In this document: positions 1 through 7,994 of the stretch, piece after piece
How positions within the stretch are numbered: the stretch's first letter is position 1
Layout: each line of letters begins with the position of its first letter
Source of the DNA: an uncultured Micrococcaceae bacterium
Lineage (GTDB): Bacteria; Actinomycetota; Actinomycetes; Actinomycetales; Micrococcaceae
Reading direction: 5' to 3'
Assembly: GCA_947502645.1 (NCBI GenBank)
Contig: CANNAD010000001.1
Span: 434,001-498,000, forward strand
DNA: 64,000 nt
Program-made: the position numbers and the translations under genes
The notes under the pieces: model-generated
What the model saw: only the letters and a program-made list of their open reading frames with translations
What the model was told of the DNA's origin: nothing
Database searches by the model: none

Positions 1-766
1 CGGACGGGACAACGCGCATGAACGCGAAACGGTCGGGCTTGCCTGCCCGGACCCTGACCTCGCGGTCCGACTGCATCAGCTGCAGGACCGACATGGCGAA
101 AGTGATCGTGAACAGCGCCGAGGAGATGACGGCAATCGATACGTGGACAACAAGCCAGTAACTCTGCAGCGCCGGAACCAGGTGTGCCACCGGCGTCGGG
201 AATCCAACAATCGCCGCGTTGAGCATCACCACAACCAAACCGATAACAAACGCACCCACGAACCGTACGTCCCTGCGAAGAAGCACGATCAGGAAAACAA
301 GCGTGACCACCAGGGCACCCGTAGTGCAGAACTCGTACATGTTGCCCCAAGGCACCCGATGAGCAGCGAAACCACGAGCCAGCACGGCAGCAGCATGGAT
401 CGCAGCAGCCACCACGGTCAGCGCGACGGCGATCCGCGCCATCTTGCGGCGCTCCCCCGTGTACGCCATGGATTCGTCGGCCGTTTCCGCAACGGCCCCC
501 TCCACGGGCGCCGCACTACCGGACTCCGTCGAGTCCGTGCCAGCGCCGCCCGAACGGGCTGAAACCGTGACGCTTTCACGCGCCAGGGCCGGCGTCGTAC
601 TCCGCAGCTCGGCGTCTGCGGCGGCACGCTTCTCCACGCCCTGGATGGTCTTGCTGCTACGCACCAGGTCCAGGACAAAAACCGCGAACGCCACAGTGTA
701 GGCAACCGACGCCAGGAGCATGAACAGCTCACTGTACTGGCCCAGTTCTTCGTTGATGTTTTGCAT
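1..766 (-). CDS. ccsB: Cytochrome c biogenesis protein CcsB/ResC (N-terminal part, cut by window edge)
   Basis: Membrane half of the System II haem lyase that, with ResB, delivers haem to apocytochrome c outside the membrane. About 255 codons are visible. The reading starts MQNINEELGQYSELFMLL, has a first membrane segment, then a loop of about 70 residues rich in Ala, Ser and Glu, then further membrane segments and a conserved WLVVHVSIA stretch with a histidine. The tryptophan-rich haem-binding motif expected further on lies outside the window. Its ATG (764-766) shares one base with the TAA stop of resB, so the two are translationally coupled. The call rests on this context and the hydrophobic pattern. 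Confidence 0.9.
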   Translation of the reverse strand, partial: MQNINEELGQYSELFMLLASVAYTVAFAVFVLDLVRSSKTIQGVEKRAAADAELRSTTPALARESVTVSARSGGAGTDSTESGSAAPVEGAVAETADESMAYTGERRKMARIAVALTVVAAAIHAAAVLARGFAAHRVPWGNMYEFCTTGALVVTLVFLIVLLRRDVRFVGAFVIGLVVVMLNAAIVGFPTPVAHLVPALQSYWLVVHVSIAVISSALFTITFAMSVLQLMQSDREVRVRAGKPDRFAFMRVVPS

Positions 767-2493
767 TAGCGGTCCTTACCCGTTGTGGTCTCTCGATTAT
801 CCGCGTCGGCTGGCCCGGTTGTCAGCCACGTCTTCTCGAACAGACGTTTCAGTGCTGCCGCCTCAGTAGTGAGCCGGTTATCTTCGCCGCGGGCCAGCAG
901 CCCGTACTCGACCATGATGCGTCCGTCGTCGTGCTCGCTGGCGCGAACCCAGAGCCGACGGCGGCTGATGAATAGCGACCCCATGAGCCCTGCCAGGGCC
1001 AACGAGGAGAAAATGAGGACGGCGAGCTTCGCAGGATCATACGTCACGTCCAGCGCCACGTACCGCTTGAGACCGTCGAAAGTGATCGACCCTTTGCCGT
1101 CGGGCAGCTCGTACGTTTGATAGGCACCGAGCACGATTCCGCCGGCGTCGAGGCTTCGGTTATTCAGTGGTGTCAGCGAGTCCGTATCCAGCGTGAAGAC
1201 GTTCTTCGGCTCGCCGTCGTCCAGCCCCAGGCCCCCATAGTAGGAATTCAGGTTCAGTTGCGGGTTGAACGGATCCGGGTCCGAGGCAAAGGCCACGCCC
1301 GATTCGTCAATGCGCGCTGTCGGCAGGAAGAATCCCACAAACCCGAGCTGCTCGGGCCGCGCATCAGGCACTTTCAGCACCATGAGCGAGGTGTACGCGG
1401 AGTCATTGGGTACGGATACCACGGGCCCCTCGAACGCAATATCGCCGTTGCCGTCCTTCACCGTGATCACCGGCGCATACCCATTGCCCACCAGATACAC
1501 CCGGGTTCCCCCGATATTTATCGGGTGGTTGACCTTCAGGATCTCCTGCTGCGGCTCGGCATCAGGACCAGTCTTGGTGGTCATGGTCGCGGTGAAGTCC
1601 AGCGGCTGCCCATAGTGGGTTGTCGATTCGCGGTCGAAGACCACGTCAAAGTTTTCCAGCGTCAACGAATACGGATCCAGCTGATCCTCAGAAAAATTGG
1701 TGCCCGGATTGAACGTGTCGTAACCGATCAGGGTGTTCACGAAGGTGTCGCCCTCCACCAGGATCTTCTGCCCCCGGTAACCGAAGAGCCCACCGACAGC
1801 AACCGAAATGAGCACACCGATCAGCGCCGTGTGAAAGACCAGGTTGCCCAGTTCCTTCAGGTAGCCGCGCTCCGCTCCAACAGAGGGTTGGTCACCATCG
1901 AGGTCCCGTGTCTCCACCCGGTAGCCGCGCTTCTTCAGCAGTGTTGCCGCATGCGCGACGGCGGCCGCCGCCGAATCCGGTGAGGTACCGGCGTCGTCGT
2001 GCTTCCGCCCCTCCCCTGCGGGCAGGGTGAGCGTGCCATATTCGGGCATCCGGGACAAACGCCGCGGAGTGCGCGGCGGCTGCGAGCGCAGCGCACGGTA
2101 ATAGACCTTGGTCCGCGGCACCACGCACCCGATGAGGGAGATGAACAACAGCAGGTAGATGGCCGAGAACCAGACCGAACTGTAGACGTCGAAGAGCTGG
2201 AAGCGGTCGAGCCAGGGCCCTGCGCCGGGGTTGTCCTTGATGTACTGCGTGACAACCGCTGGGTTGGCCGGACGTTGTGGGAAGAGGGAACCTGGAACGG
2301 CCGCGATGGCCAACAGCAGGAGCAAAAACAGTGCGGTGCGCATGCTGGTGAGCTGGGTCCACGCCCACCGCAGGGTCCCCCAGACACCCAAGGCGGGCAG
2401 CGCGACATCCGGCTTTCCCGTTGTTGTACTTCCGGAGGGGTTGTCCGGTTTCTTGGGGCGCTCGCTCAACTGTTCCTCGTCCGTGTTCTTCAT
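766..2493 (-). CDS. resB: Cytochrome c biogenesis protein ResB
   Basis: Partner of CcsB in the System II haem export and ligation complex. The 575 residues show a hydrophilic N-terminus, membrane segments near residues 53-70, 105-127 and 215-238, a long extracytoplasmic domain, and a last membrane segment near 490-512 followed by a basic cytoplasmic tail. This three-plus-one arrangement and the length are usual for ResB. The start ATG overlaps the stop of the upstream ccdA by one base (TGATG), and the stop overlaps the ccsB start. The gene sits in the order tlpA-ccdA-resB-ccsB, which is standard in Actinobacteria. Confidence 0.93.
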   Translation of the reverse strand: MKNTDEEQLSERPKKPDNPSGSTTTGKPDVALPALGVWGTLRWAWTQLTSMRTALFLLLLLAIAAVPGSLFPQRPANPAVVTQYIKDNPGAGPWLDRFQLFDVYSSVWFSAIYLLLFISLIGCVVPRTKVYYRALRSQPPRTPRRLSRMPEYGTLTLPAGEGRKHDDAGTSPDSAAAAVAHAATLLKKRGYRVETRDLDGDQPSVGAERGYLKELGNLVFHTALIGVLISVAVGGLFGYRGQKILVEGDTFVNTLIGYDTFNPGTNFSEDQLDPYSLTLENFDVVFDRESTTHYGQPLDFTATMTTKTGPDAEPQQEILKVNHPINIGGTRVYLVGNGYAPVITVKDGNGDIAFEGPVVSVPNDSAYTSLMVLKVPDARPEQLGFVGFFLPTARIDESGVAFASDPDPFNPQLNLNSYYGGLGLDDGEPKNVFTLDTDSLTPLNNRSLDAGGIVLGAYQTYELPDGKGSITFDGLKRYVALDVTYDPAKLAVLIFSSLALAGLMGSLFISRRRLWVRASEHDDGRIMVEYGLLARGEDNRLTTEAAALKRLFEKTWLTTGPADADNRETTTGKDR

Positions 2494-3290
2494 CAGATGG
2501 GCAACTCCACACTATTGAGCCAGCCCTGGAGCTCATTGATCCACATGATCCAGATTCCGGTAGCCATCAGGACACCAACAATCACCAGCATCGACCCGCC
2601 CACCAGCTGCATGGCACGGCGGTGCTGCCGGAAGAACGCCATGGCACCCAGACCGCGGCGGACGCCGAGTGCGATGAGCAGGAAGGGCAGGCCCAGTCCA
2701 AGGCAATAGACGAACGTGAGGACCGCGCCTTTCGCTGCGCTGGCCTCACTTCCCGAGAAGGACAGCAGCTGCACGGCCGAGAGCGTGGGGCCAATGCACG
2801 GAGCCCAGCCGAGACCGAACGTCAGCCCGAGCAACGGCGCACCCCACAACCCGGCACGCGGGGACGCCTGAATCTTGCGGTCCTGCTGGAACCAGCTCAG
2901 ACCCCCCATGAACACCACGCCCATCAGGATCACCAGCAGACCAAGGACCTGGGTCACCCATGCCTGCTCCGGGCCCTTGAGCCACGCCCCAAGCTGACCG
3001 AAAACGGCACCTATGGCCACATAGACCACGGTGAACCCCAGAACGAAGAGCCCGATGCCGATGAACATGCGCCCGCGCTTCTGCTGCTCCAGATCCACGC
3101 CAGTCAGCCCCGTAACGTAACCGAGGTATCCGGGAACCAGGGGCAGGATGCACGGCGACAGGAAAGACACAATCCCCGCCAGCAGAGCCACCGGCAACGC
3201 CAACAGCATGGACCCGTTGAGAATGGTTTCTGCAAACGGATTTCCTGCGGTCATCACGGTGACACGCGCCAGTTCGACGACGGGATTCAC
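2493..3290 (-). CDS. ccdA: Cytochrome c biogenesis protein CcdA (DsbD-type transmembrane thiol shuttle)
   Basis: Moves reducing equivalents from cytoplasmic thioredoxin across the membrane to the TlpA/ResA thioredoxin so that apocytochrome cysteines stay reduced. The 265-residue protein has about six membrane segments and both active cysteines in their usual contexts: SPCILPLVPGYL near residue 45 and GWAPCIGPTL near residue 165. The GTG start is preceded by GGAG at 9 nt and follows the tlpA stop closely; the stop overlaps the resB start. Confidence 0.93.
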   Translation of the reverse strand: MNPVVELARVTVMTAGNPFAETILNGSMLLALPVALLAGIVSFLSPCILPLVPGYLGYVTGLTGVDLEQQKRGRMFIGIGLFVLGFTVVYVAIGAVFGQLGAWLKGPEQAWVTQVLGLLVILMGVVFMGGLSWFQQDRKIQASPRAGLWGAPLLGLTFGLGWAPCIGPTLSAVQLLSFSGSEASAAKGAVLTFVYCLGLGLPFLLIALGVRRGLGAMAFFRQHRRAMQLVGGSMLVIVGVLMATGIWIMWINELQGWLNSVELPI

Positions 3291-3296
3291 GTGGCG

Positions 3297-3917
3297 TTAC
3301 TCCGCCACGGTGTCAGAAATCAGGGCCTTCAGGGTGCTCTTCTCCGCCAACCCAAGAATGCGCGCCGCAACGCGTCCCTTCTTGTCCAGCACGATGGTTG
3401 TAGGCACAGCCTGCGGCGGCACGTATGCCGTCATGGACAGCAGAACCTGGCCGTCCTTGTCGTTGAAGCTGGGATACGGGATGTTGAACGTGCGCTCGAA
3501 AGCGGCCGCAGTGGCTTTCTCATCGCGGATATTGACCCCGAAGAACTTGGCCCCTTCGGAACTGAATTGTTCGTGGAGAGCCACCAGATCAGGGGCTTCC
3601 TTCCGGCAGGGGGCGCAGGCGGCGTACCAGAAGTTCAGAATCACCACGCTGCCAAGCCACTGCTCGGACGACGCCGTTTTCCCGTTGAACAGTTTCCCGG
3701 AAATATCCACGGGCTCACCCCGGCTCTCGGGAGCGTACTCCGTCACAGAACCGTCACCGGCAATGTAGTTCTTGTTATCCCCGGCCCTGGCCTGTTTGGC
3801 CAGCGGATCTTCCACGGTGCACCCGGCCAACGCAGCGGCAGCGGGGATGCCGAAGGCCAACGCGGCACCATATTTCAGGAGCGAACGGCGTCCGGGAGTT
3901 CGGTCAGTAGTGTTCAC
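3297..3917 (-). CDS. TlpA/ResA-type thiol-disulfide oxidoreductase lipoprotein
   Basis: Extracytoplasmic thioredoxin-fold protein expected to reduce apocytochrome c cysteines using electrons from CcdA. A twin-arginine-like stretch (GRRSLLK) precedes a hydrophobic segment and an LAGC lipobox, so it is probably a membrane-anchored lipoprotein. The catalytic motif is CAPC within WYAACAPCRKEAPDL. The chosen GTG has GGAAG five bases upstream; another GTG four codons earlier (3929) is possible. It is the first gene of the tlpA-ccdA-resB-ccsB run, with a short gap from the phosphatase gene upstream. Confidence 0.9.
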   Translation of the reverse strand: MNTTDRTPGRRSLLKYGAALAFGIPAAAALAGCTVEDPLAKQARAGDNKNYIAGDGSVTEYAPESRGEPVDISGKLFNGKTASSEQWLGSVVILNFWYAACAPCRKEAPDLVALHEQFSSEGAKFFGVNIRDEKATAAAFERTFNIPYPSFNDKDGQVLLSMTAYVPPQAVPTTIVLDKKGRVAARILGLAEKSTLKALISDTVAE

Positions 3918-3970
3918 AGCTTCTTCCACAATTTCTACAACGCGTAGTAGCCCTTATATGCTCCCACAGA

Positions 3971-4633
3971 TTATGCACCCGGAACATTGGCAGCACCTGG
4001 GAGCAGATCCGGACACGGCTCCGTGTAGGTCACGCCCACCAGACCGCCGTCGTCGAACTCCAGAGAGGTAATGGAAGCCAACGTGCATTCGCGCTGACGG
4101 GGATCGTGCCACAGCCGCTTCTTTTCCGCAGCCAGACGCGTCACCCAGATCGGGAGCTGATGGCTGACCAGAACGGCCTCTGCACCTTCGCCGCCTTGTT
4201 CCACTGCCTTGCGCGCAGCATCCTCGACAGCTTCCATAATGCGGGCAGCCTGCGCGACATAGGGTTCACCCCACGACGGCTTGGTCGGGTTCACCAGGAG
4301 CGGCCAATACCGCGGATTCCTGAGCTGGCGCTTGACGCCTGCAAGACCCTCGAACCGATTCTCGGCCTCAAGCAACCGCTCGTCAGTCTCGATCGCGAGA
4401 TCCAGCGCCTCCGACGTCGGGCGGGCTGTTTCCTGGGCACGAGTCAGGGGTGAGGCGGCCAGATAACTGATGCGGGCGCCGTCGTTCTCCCGCTCCTGAA
4501 ACCAGGAGGCGGCACGATGCGCCATCTCCTGTCCGAGCGCGGAGAGATGGAAGCCGGGCAGCCGCCCGTAAAGAATGCCATCGGGGTTGAAGACCTCCCC
4601 GTGACGCAGCAGGTGTACCGTGGATTTGGGCAT
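3971..4633 (-). CDS. Histidine phosphatase family protein
   Basis: Phosphoglycerate mutase-like phosphatase of 220 residues. The N-terminus VHLLRHGEVFNPDGILYGR contains the RHG signature with the nucleophilic histidine, and a second conserved histidine lies in LVSHQLPIW near residue 165. The substrate cannot be inferred. In many actinobacteria a gene of this family lies just before the tlpA-ccdA-resB-ccsB genes, as here, so it may share their transcript. No ribosome site is evident before the ATG; a weak CAAACT element lies 7 nt upstream. Confidence 0.88.
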   Translation of the reverse strand: MPKSTVHLLRHGEVFNPDGILYGRLPGFHLSALGQEMAHRAASWFQERENDGARISYLAASPLTRAQETARPTSEALDLAIETDERLLEAENRFEGLAGVKRQLRNPRYWPLLVNPTKPSWGEPYVAQAARIMEAVEDAARKAVEQGGEGAEAVLVSHQLPIWVTRLAAEKKRLWHDPRQRECTLASITSLEFDDGGLVGVTYTEPCPDLLPGAANVPGA

Positions 4634-4790
4634 GACATCAAGTTTGACACCCCTACACGGGGTGCCCTAATTCCGCGCCGTGCCGCGCGTTTCCGGGTGG
4701 GTGAAAAAAGTTTCCAGACAGCGGAATAAAAGATGCGTTTGCATGTTTATACCCTGTGGAAGACAAAAACCTACAGAAGGAGAAACGCTC

Positions 4791-5339
4791 ATGAGCATCC
4801 CCAACGGCCTCACCACCGGAACCTGGACCCTCGACAGCTCACACAGCGAAATCGGATTCACCGTTCGCCACGCAGGCATCAGCAAAGTCCGCGGAACCTT
4901 CGACAACGTCGACGCCGTCATCAACGTTGCAGACAACATCGAAAGCTCCGGCGTGCAGGCAACCGTCAAGACGGAGTCCTTCAACTCCAAGGACGCCAAC
5001 CGCGACGCCCACGTCAAGGGCCCTGACTTCTTCGACATCGAGCAGTTCCCCGAAATGACCTTCACGTCCACGAGCGTCTCCGGATCGGGCGAGACCTACG
5101 TCCTCAGTGGCGACCTCACCATCCGCGGCGTCACAAAGCCCGTCGAATTCGACACCGAGTTCAACGGAGTAGCTGTTGACCCGTTCGGCGCCACCCGCGC
5201 CGGATTCAGCGCACAGACCGTCATCTCCCGCAAGGACTTCGGACTGACCTACAACGCTGCCCTCGAAGCCGGCGGAGTGCTGATCGGCGACAAGGTCACG
5301 ATCAGCGTCGATGCCGCATTCGTGGCACCCTCGGCGTAA
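4791..5339 (+). CDS. YceI family protein
   Basis: Lipocalin-like beta-barrel protein of 182 residues; YceI proteins bind isoprenoid-type lipids or amphiphiles, but no role is assigned here. The sequence opens with GTWTLDSSHSEIGFTVRHAG and continues with KGPDFFDIEQFPEMTF and LTIRGVTKPVEF, all typical of the family. There is no signal peptide, so it is probably cytoplasmic. The start is fixed by a strong AGAAGGAGA ribosome site about 7 nt before the ATG; an in-frame extension to 4680 has no support. A nested palindrome with a T tract follows the gene. Confidence 0.92.
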   Translation: MSIPNGLTTGTWTLDSSHSEIGFTVRHAGISKVRGTFDNVDAVINVADNIESSGVQATVKTESFNSKDANRDAHVKGPDFFDIEQFPEMTFTSTSVSGSGETYVLSGDLTIRGVTKPVEFDTEFNGVAVDPFGATRAGFSAQTVISRKDFGLTYNAALEAGGVLIGDKVTISVDAAFVAPSA

Positions 5340-5383
5340 CTCCGACTTAGCGGCGGCGGCGTTTAGCGCCGGATACGCCCTTT

Positions 5384-5466
5384 GCGCGAGGTCACCCTTT
5401 AGCCTCGAAGTCACCCCCTTATACGGGGTGACTCCGGCGGCAAAGGGTGACCTCGCGCTCTTTTTG
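5384..5466 (+). terminator. Nested palindrome with T tract after the YceI gene (GGGGTGA repeat family, copy A)
   Basis: Outer arms at 5384-5404 and about 5436-5458 (GCGCGAGGTCACCCTTT and its complement) enclose a second perfect palindrome at 5410-5432 built on GTCACCCC/GGGGTGAC. CTCTTTTTG follows, so it can act as an intrinsic terminator for the YceI gene. The same core recurs near 7201-7270 and 12009-12060. Confidence 0.7.
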
Positions 5467-5513
5467 TTGCGGAATGGTTAGCGGAATCCCCGTTTTTGCG
5501 GACGACCGCCCAC

Positions 5514-5519
5514 TAGGCT
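5514..5519 (+). promoter_or_regulatory. Leaderless-type -10 element for the 5526 gene
   Basis: TAGGCT ends 6 nt before the ATG at 5526 and no ribosome site is present, which predicts a transcript beginning at or next to the start codon. Confidence 0.5.
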
Positions 5520-5525
5520 TAAACG

Positions 5526-6050
5526 ATGCCCACGCCGTCGCATCCGCATCCGCCCGAGCGCGAGCCAACCTGGATGCACGACGACGGCCCGGCCACCGAG
5601 GACCTTCGGAGCCGGCCCATCAGCCAGCGGCTCAAGAACCTCCGCGGCCTACCCCAGGAAATCAGCGCTTCCTACGTCCTATGGCTGGTTTCTGCCGCCT
5701 ACTCCGTCATCCTGCACACCACAACGCTGTTCAGCTCAGTTGGAACCTACGGACGCGGCGCGCTCGTCCTGGACGTACCAGGTCTCATTTTCGCGATCCT
5801 CATCAGCGTCGCCGTCGTGTATCTGGCGATTCGCATGAAGGAAGGCGCCCAGTGGGCCCGCGTTGCACTCACCATCGTGTGCGCACTGACGGTCATTTCC
5901 TCCCTGATCAGCATCATGACCGTGGGTATGGGGATCATCACAGCTCTCACTCAAATCGTGGCGACAGCACTCATGTGGACGGCCGCGGGGCAGCGCTGGC
6001 TAGGCACATCACCGCGTTCGGGGCGCCGCGGAGTAGCAGCCGAAAGTTAA
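5526..6050 (+). CDS. Small integral membrane protein, paralogue of the next gene
   Basis: 174 residues with a charged N-terminal 45 residues (including MPTPSHPHPPEREPTWMHDD) and four predicted membrane segments at roughly 48-70, 85-105, 112-135 and 140-160. I do not recognise a named function. The stretch MKEGAQWARVALTIV matches IRKGHNWARITATVL in the neighbouring gene, and the spacing of membrane segments is the same, so the two are tandem paralogues of a family common in Arthrobacter. It probably has a leaderless transcript. Confidence 0.8.
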   Translation: MPTPSHPHPPEREPTWMHDDGPATEDLRSRPISQRLKNLRGLPQEISASYVLWLVSAAYSVILHTTTLFSSVGTYGRGALVLDVPGLIFAILISVAVVYLAIRMKEGAQWARVALTIVCALTVISSLISIMTVGMGIITALTQIVATALMWTAAGQRWLGTSPRSGRRGVAAES

Positions 6051-6139
6051 CGTCCATAGGGGTCTGAAATCTACCGTTCCCCCGTTATAGGCTGGGATCA
6101 GCCCGGCCCCTCGCAACAAACAAGGACAAAGGACACCCT

Positions 6140-6805
6140 ATGAGCACCTCTGACAACAACCCGGACCCGCAAAGACCCCGGCCGGAAGACAACCCCTACT
6201 CGGGTCATGCGGCACCCGGCAGCACGCCGCAGTACGGGCAGAACACACCTGGCGCCGCCCAGGGAAGCCAACAGCCCTACGGCTACCAGGCACCTCAGGC
6301 CTCCGGTTACAACTACCCTGGCGGCGGCACAGAAATCCCCTCTGCGGACAAAGGGCCAGCACCCAAGCAGGTTGACATGGCCTACTGGCTCATCCTCGCC
6401 GCAGGCGCCCTGACACTGATCTCCGCCATCATCACGCAGGTGACCTTGAGGGATCTCTCTGTGCTTTCAACCGGCTTTGGAGTCGCCGGGCTGATCATGT
6501 CAATCATCTCCACCGGCATCTATGTTGTGCTCGCCATTTTCATTCGCAAGGGCCACAACTGGGCGCGAATCACGGCCACTGTCCTCGCAAGCATCAACCT
6601 CCTCATGACGGCCTTTAGCCTGGTCAGCCTCGCAGTGGTCAGCAATATGGACACCGAGGTCTACGGTGATATCAGTGCGGCGGTCAACCCCTTCGATGTC
6701 ATCCTCAGCGCGATCATCATGATCCTCGGCGTTGTCGCCGTCGTTCTGCTCTGGATGAAGCCGGCCCGGCCGTACTTCCGGGCACAACAGCCTGCGCAGT
6801 ACTAA
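6140..6805 (+). CDS. Membrane protein with Pro/Gly/Gln-rich N-terminus
   Basis: 221 residues. The first 75 are low complexity, rich in Pro, Gly, Gln and Tyr, and probably disordered and cytoplasmic. Four membrane segments follow, beginning at AYWLILAAGALTLISAII. The motif IRKGHNWAR between segments two and three is shared with the upstream gene. AAGGAC-type ribosome sites lie before the ATG. The function is unknown. The gene ends 15 bp before a strong terminator hairpin shared with a convergent gene. Confidence 0.82.
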   Translation: MSTSDNNPDPQRPRPEDNPYSGHAAPGSTPQYGQNTPGAAQGSQQPYGYQAPQASGYNYPGGGTEIPSADKGPAPKQVDMAYWLILAAGALTLISAIITQVTLRDLSVLSTGFGVAGLIMSIISTGIYVVLAIFIRKGHNWARITATVLASINLLMTAFSLVSLAVVSNMDTEVYGDISAAVNPFDVILSAIIMILGVVAVVLLWMKPARPYFRAQQPAQY

Positions 6806-6820
6806 ACCACAGAGACATCC

Positions 6821-6880
6821 GCACAAAGGGTGCGGGGCCCGGACGAATCATCCGGCCCCGCACCCTTTGTGCGTTTTCCC
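6821..6880. terminator. Bidirectional intrinsic terminator between convergent genes
   Basis: Inverted repeat of about 22 bp (GCACAAAGGGTGCGGGGCC against GGCCCCGCACCCTTTGTGC, positions 6821-6843 and 6851-6872) with one bulged base and an 8-nt loop, followed by GTTTTCCC. It lies between the plus-strand gene ending at 6805 and the minus-strand gene ending at 6920 and could serve both. Confidence 0.85.
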
Positions 6881-6919
6881 AAGATTTACAGTTCGGCGGC
6901 TGGATCCAGACGCAACCGG

Positions 6920-7174
6920 TCACTTTTTGTCGGCGTCGCGCAGCAACCTGCGAAGACGACCTTCATCGATCCGCCAGAAATCCCGCGGAATCCCGTCGAT
7001 CAACACCACAGGAATTTCCTCCGCGTAACGGGCCTTCAGCTCCGGGTCCTCAAGTATGGACTCCTCGCGCCACTCAAGCCCCAGCTCACCGGCAACACTC
7101 GCGACAACCTCCCGCGCGTCCGCACACAGATGGCAGTTCGGTTTTGTCAGCAACAGAAGATCCGGTAAATACAT
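6920..7174 (-). CDS. Glutaredoxin-like thiol protein
   Basis: 84-residue single-domain thioredoxin-fold protein. LLLLTKPNCHLCADAREVV carries a CxxC (CHLC) motif after the first strand, and IPVVLIDG supplies the cis-proline region. It belongs to the short glutaredoxin family (DUF836-like) with unknown targets. The start has no ribosome site; a TAGTTT -10 element lies 7 nt upstream. Confidence 0.87.
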   Translation of the reverse strand: MYLPDLLLLTKPNCHLCADAREVVASVAGELGLEWREESILEDPELKARYAEEIPVVLIDGIPRDFWRIDEGRLRRLLRDADKK

Positions 7175-7181
7175 ACCTACA

Positions 7182-7187
7182 AAACTA
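7182..7187 (-). promoter_or_regulatory. Leaderless-type -10 element for the glutaredoxin-like gene
   Basis: On the minus strand TAGTTT is followed by 7 nt and then the ATG at 7174; no ribosome site is present. Confidence 0.5.
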
Positions 7188-7200
7188 GTCGCCCATTGCG

Positions 7201-7270
7201 CCGAAATCGGGGTTTGCCCGCGAAGTCACCCCTTACAACCCCCGATCTCGACGGTAAACCCCGACTTCGG
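7201..7270. repeat. Palindromic intergenic repeat (GGGGTGA family, copy B)
   Basis: Arms CCGAAATCGGGGTTT (7201-7215) and AAACCCCGACTTCGG (7256-7270) pair with one mismatch and enclose CGAAGTCACCCCTTA, the sequence shared with the copies near 5400 and 12000. Confidence 0.6.
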
Positions 7271-7343
7271 CGATGGGTGGGGCGGGCGGACGACGGCGCG
7301 ACGGTGCGCCTCCGCGGGGACGACGGCGATGGGTGGGGCGGGC
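7268..7343. repeat. 20-bp direct repeat, two copies
   Basis: CGGCGATGGGTGGGGCGGGC occurs at 7268-7287 and again at 7324-7343, separated by 36 bp of GC-rich non-coding sequence. Confidence 0.7.
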
Positions 7344-7346
7344 ATG

Positions 7347-7382
7347 CCAAAGGCCCGTACCGAAACGGTGACGGGCCTTTGG
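7347..7382 (-). terminator. Terminator hairpin after the bS22 gene
   Basis: CCAAAGGCCCGT (7347-7358) pairs with ACGGGCCTTTGG (7371-7382). It lies 30 bp downstream of the bS22 stop codon on the minus strand. A second small hairpin (CAGGGAG/CTCCCTG, 7390-7408) lies between it and the gene. Confidence 0.65.
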
Positions 7383-7411
7383 ACAGTGCCAGGGAGCTTG
7401 ACTCCCTGCGA

Positions 7412-7510
7412 CTACTTTTTGTTGCGGCGCTGGTGGCGCGTTTTGCGAAGCAGCTTGCGGTGCTTCTTCTTGGCCATACGCTTGCGGCGCTTCTTAATTA
7501 CTGAACCCAC
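7412..7510 (-). CDS. Small ribosomal subunit protein bS22 (AURKAIP1/COX24 domain)
   Basis: 32-residue, extremely basic protein: GSVIKKRRKRMAKKKHRK at the start and LLRKTRHQRRNKK at the end. This is the short actinobacterial protein found in 30S subunits. It starts at GTG (7508-7510) with AGGACT upstream and ends at TAG (7412-7414). In mycobacteria the homologue sits beside an excisionase-like HTH gene and proC; here the HTH gene is the next gene upstream and proC lies 4.6 kb away. Confidence 0.9.
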   Translation of the reverse strand: MGSVIKKRRKRMAKKKHRKLLRKTRHQRRNKK

Positions 7511-7653
7511 AGAGTCCTCACAAACTGTTCATTATCGACTACCAGTGAACGAGCCATAGCACGCTACTGCCAGCAGATTCTTACGATGACGTAAAACGTT
7601 CCTTAACAGGGTACCGCCAATCCGTTGTTTTCCTTTAACGGCAGCGGTGCATG

Positions 7654-7866
7654 TCACGCTGTTCCGGTTCGCCTCTCCTGCTGTGCTGATTGCAGCACGC
7701 TTTCGACGGCGGACTCAGGGACGCGGTAAGACCGGCCGAACTGCACGGCCGGCATTTCCCCTGAGTGAATCATGCGGTACACGGTCATTTTGGACACGCG
7801 CATAACGTCCGCGACCTCCGATACCGTGAGGAAGCTAACGTTTGAGAAGTTGGTCTCGTCTGCCAT
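7654..7866 (-). CDS. Excisionase-family helix-turn-helix DNA-binding protein
   Basis: 70 residues forming a MerR/Xis-like winged helix: LTVSEVADVMRVSKMTVYRM is the helix-turn-helix, and FGRSYRVPESAVESVL the wing and last helix. It is related to BldC-type small regulators and to the HTH gene adjacent to bS22 in other actinobacteria, so it is a housekeeping regulator and not evidence of a phage. GGAG lies only 2 nt before the ATG. Confidence 0.85.
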   Translation of the reverse strand: MADETNFSNVSFLTVSEVADVMRVSKMTVYRMIHSGEMPAVQFGRSYRVPESAVESVLQSAQQERRTGTA

Positions 7867-7994
7867 TTCTCCAGATTTCTCTCGCTACGGACAATGCTCC
7901 CCAGCAACGCGACGGCGTGTTGCCTTGTAGTCCGAGCCCAGACCGTCTATCGAGTAACTCTAGTGGCAGATGTGACGAAAGTGAAAGCGGAAGC

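Noticed and set aside
2421-3947. Long plus-strand reading frame (508 codons) opposite resB/ccdA/tlpA
   Set aside because: Antisense frame in GC-rich coding DNA. The minus-strand frames encode complete conserved proteins with motifs, and this one has no family features.
7654-7866. Excisionase-type HTH protein as a sign of a prophage or integrated element
   Set aside because: No integrase, attachment repeats or phage genes are present, and this HTH gene next to bS22 is a conserved housekeeping arrangement.
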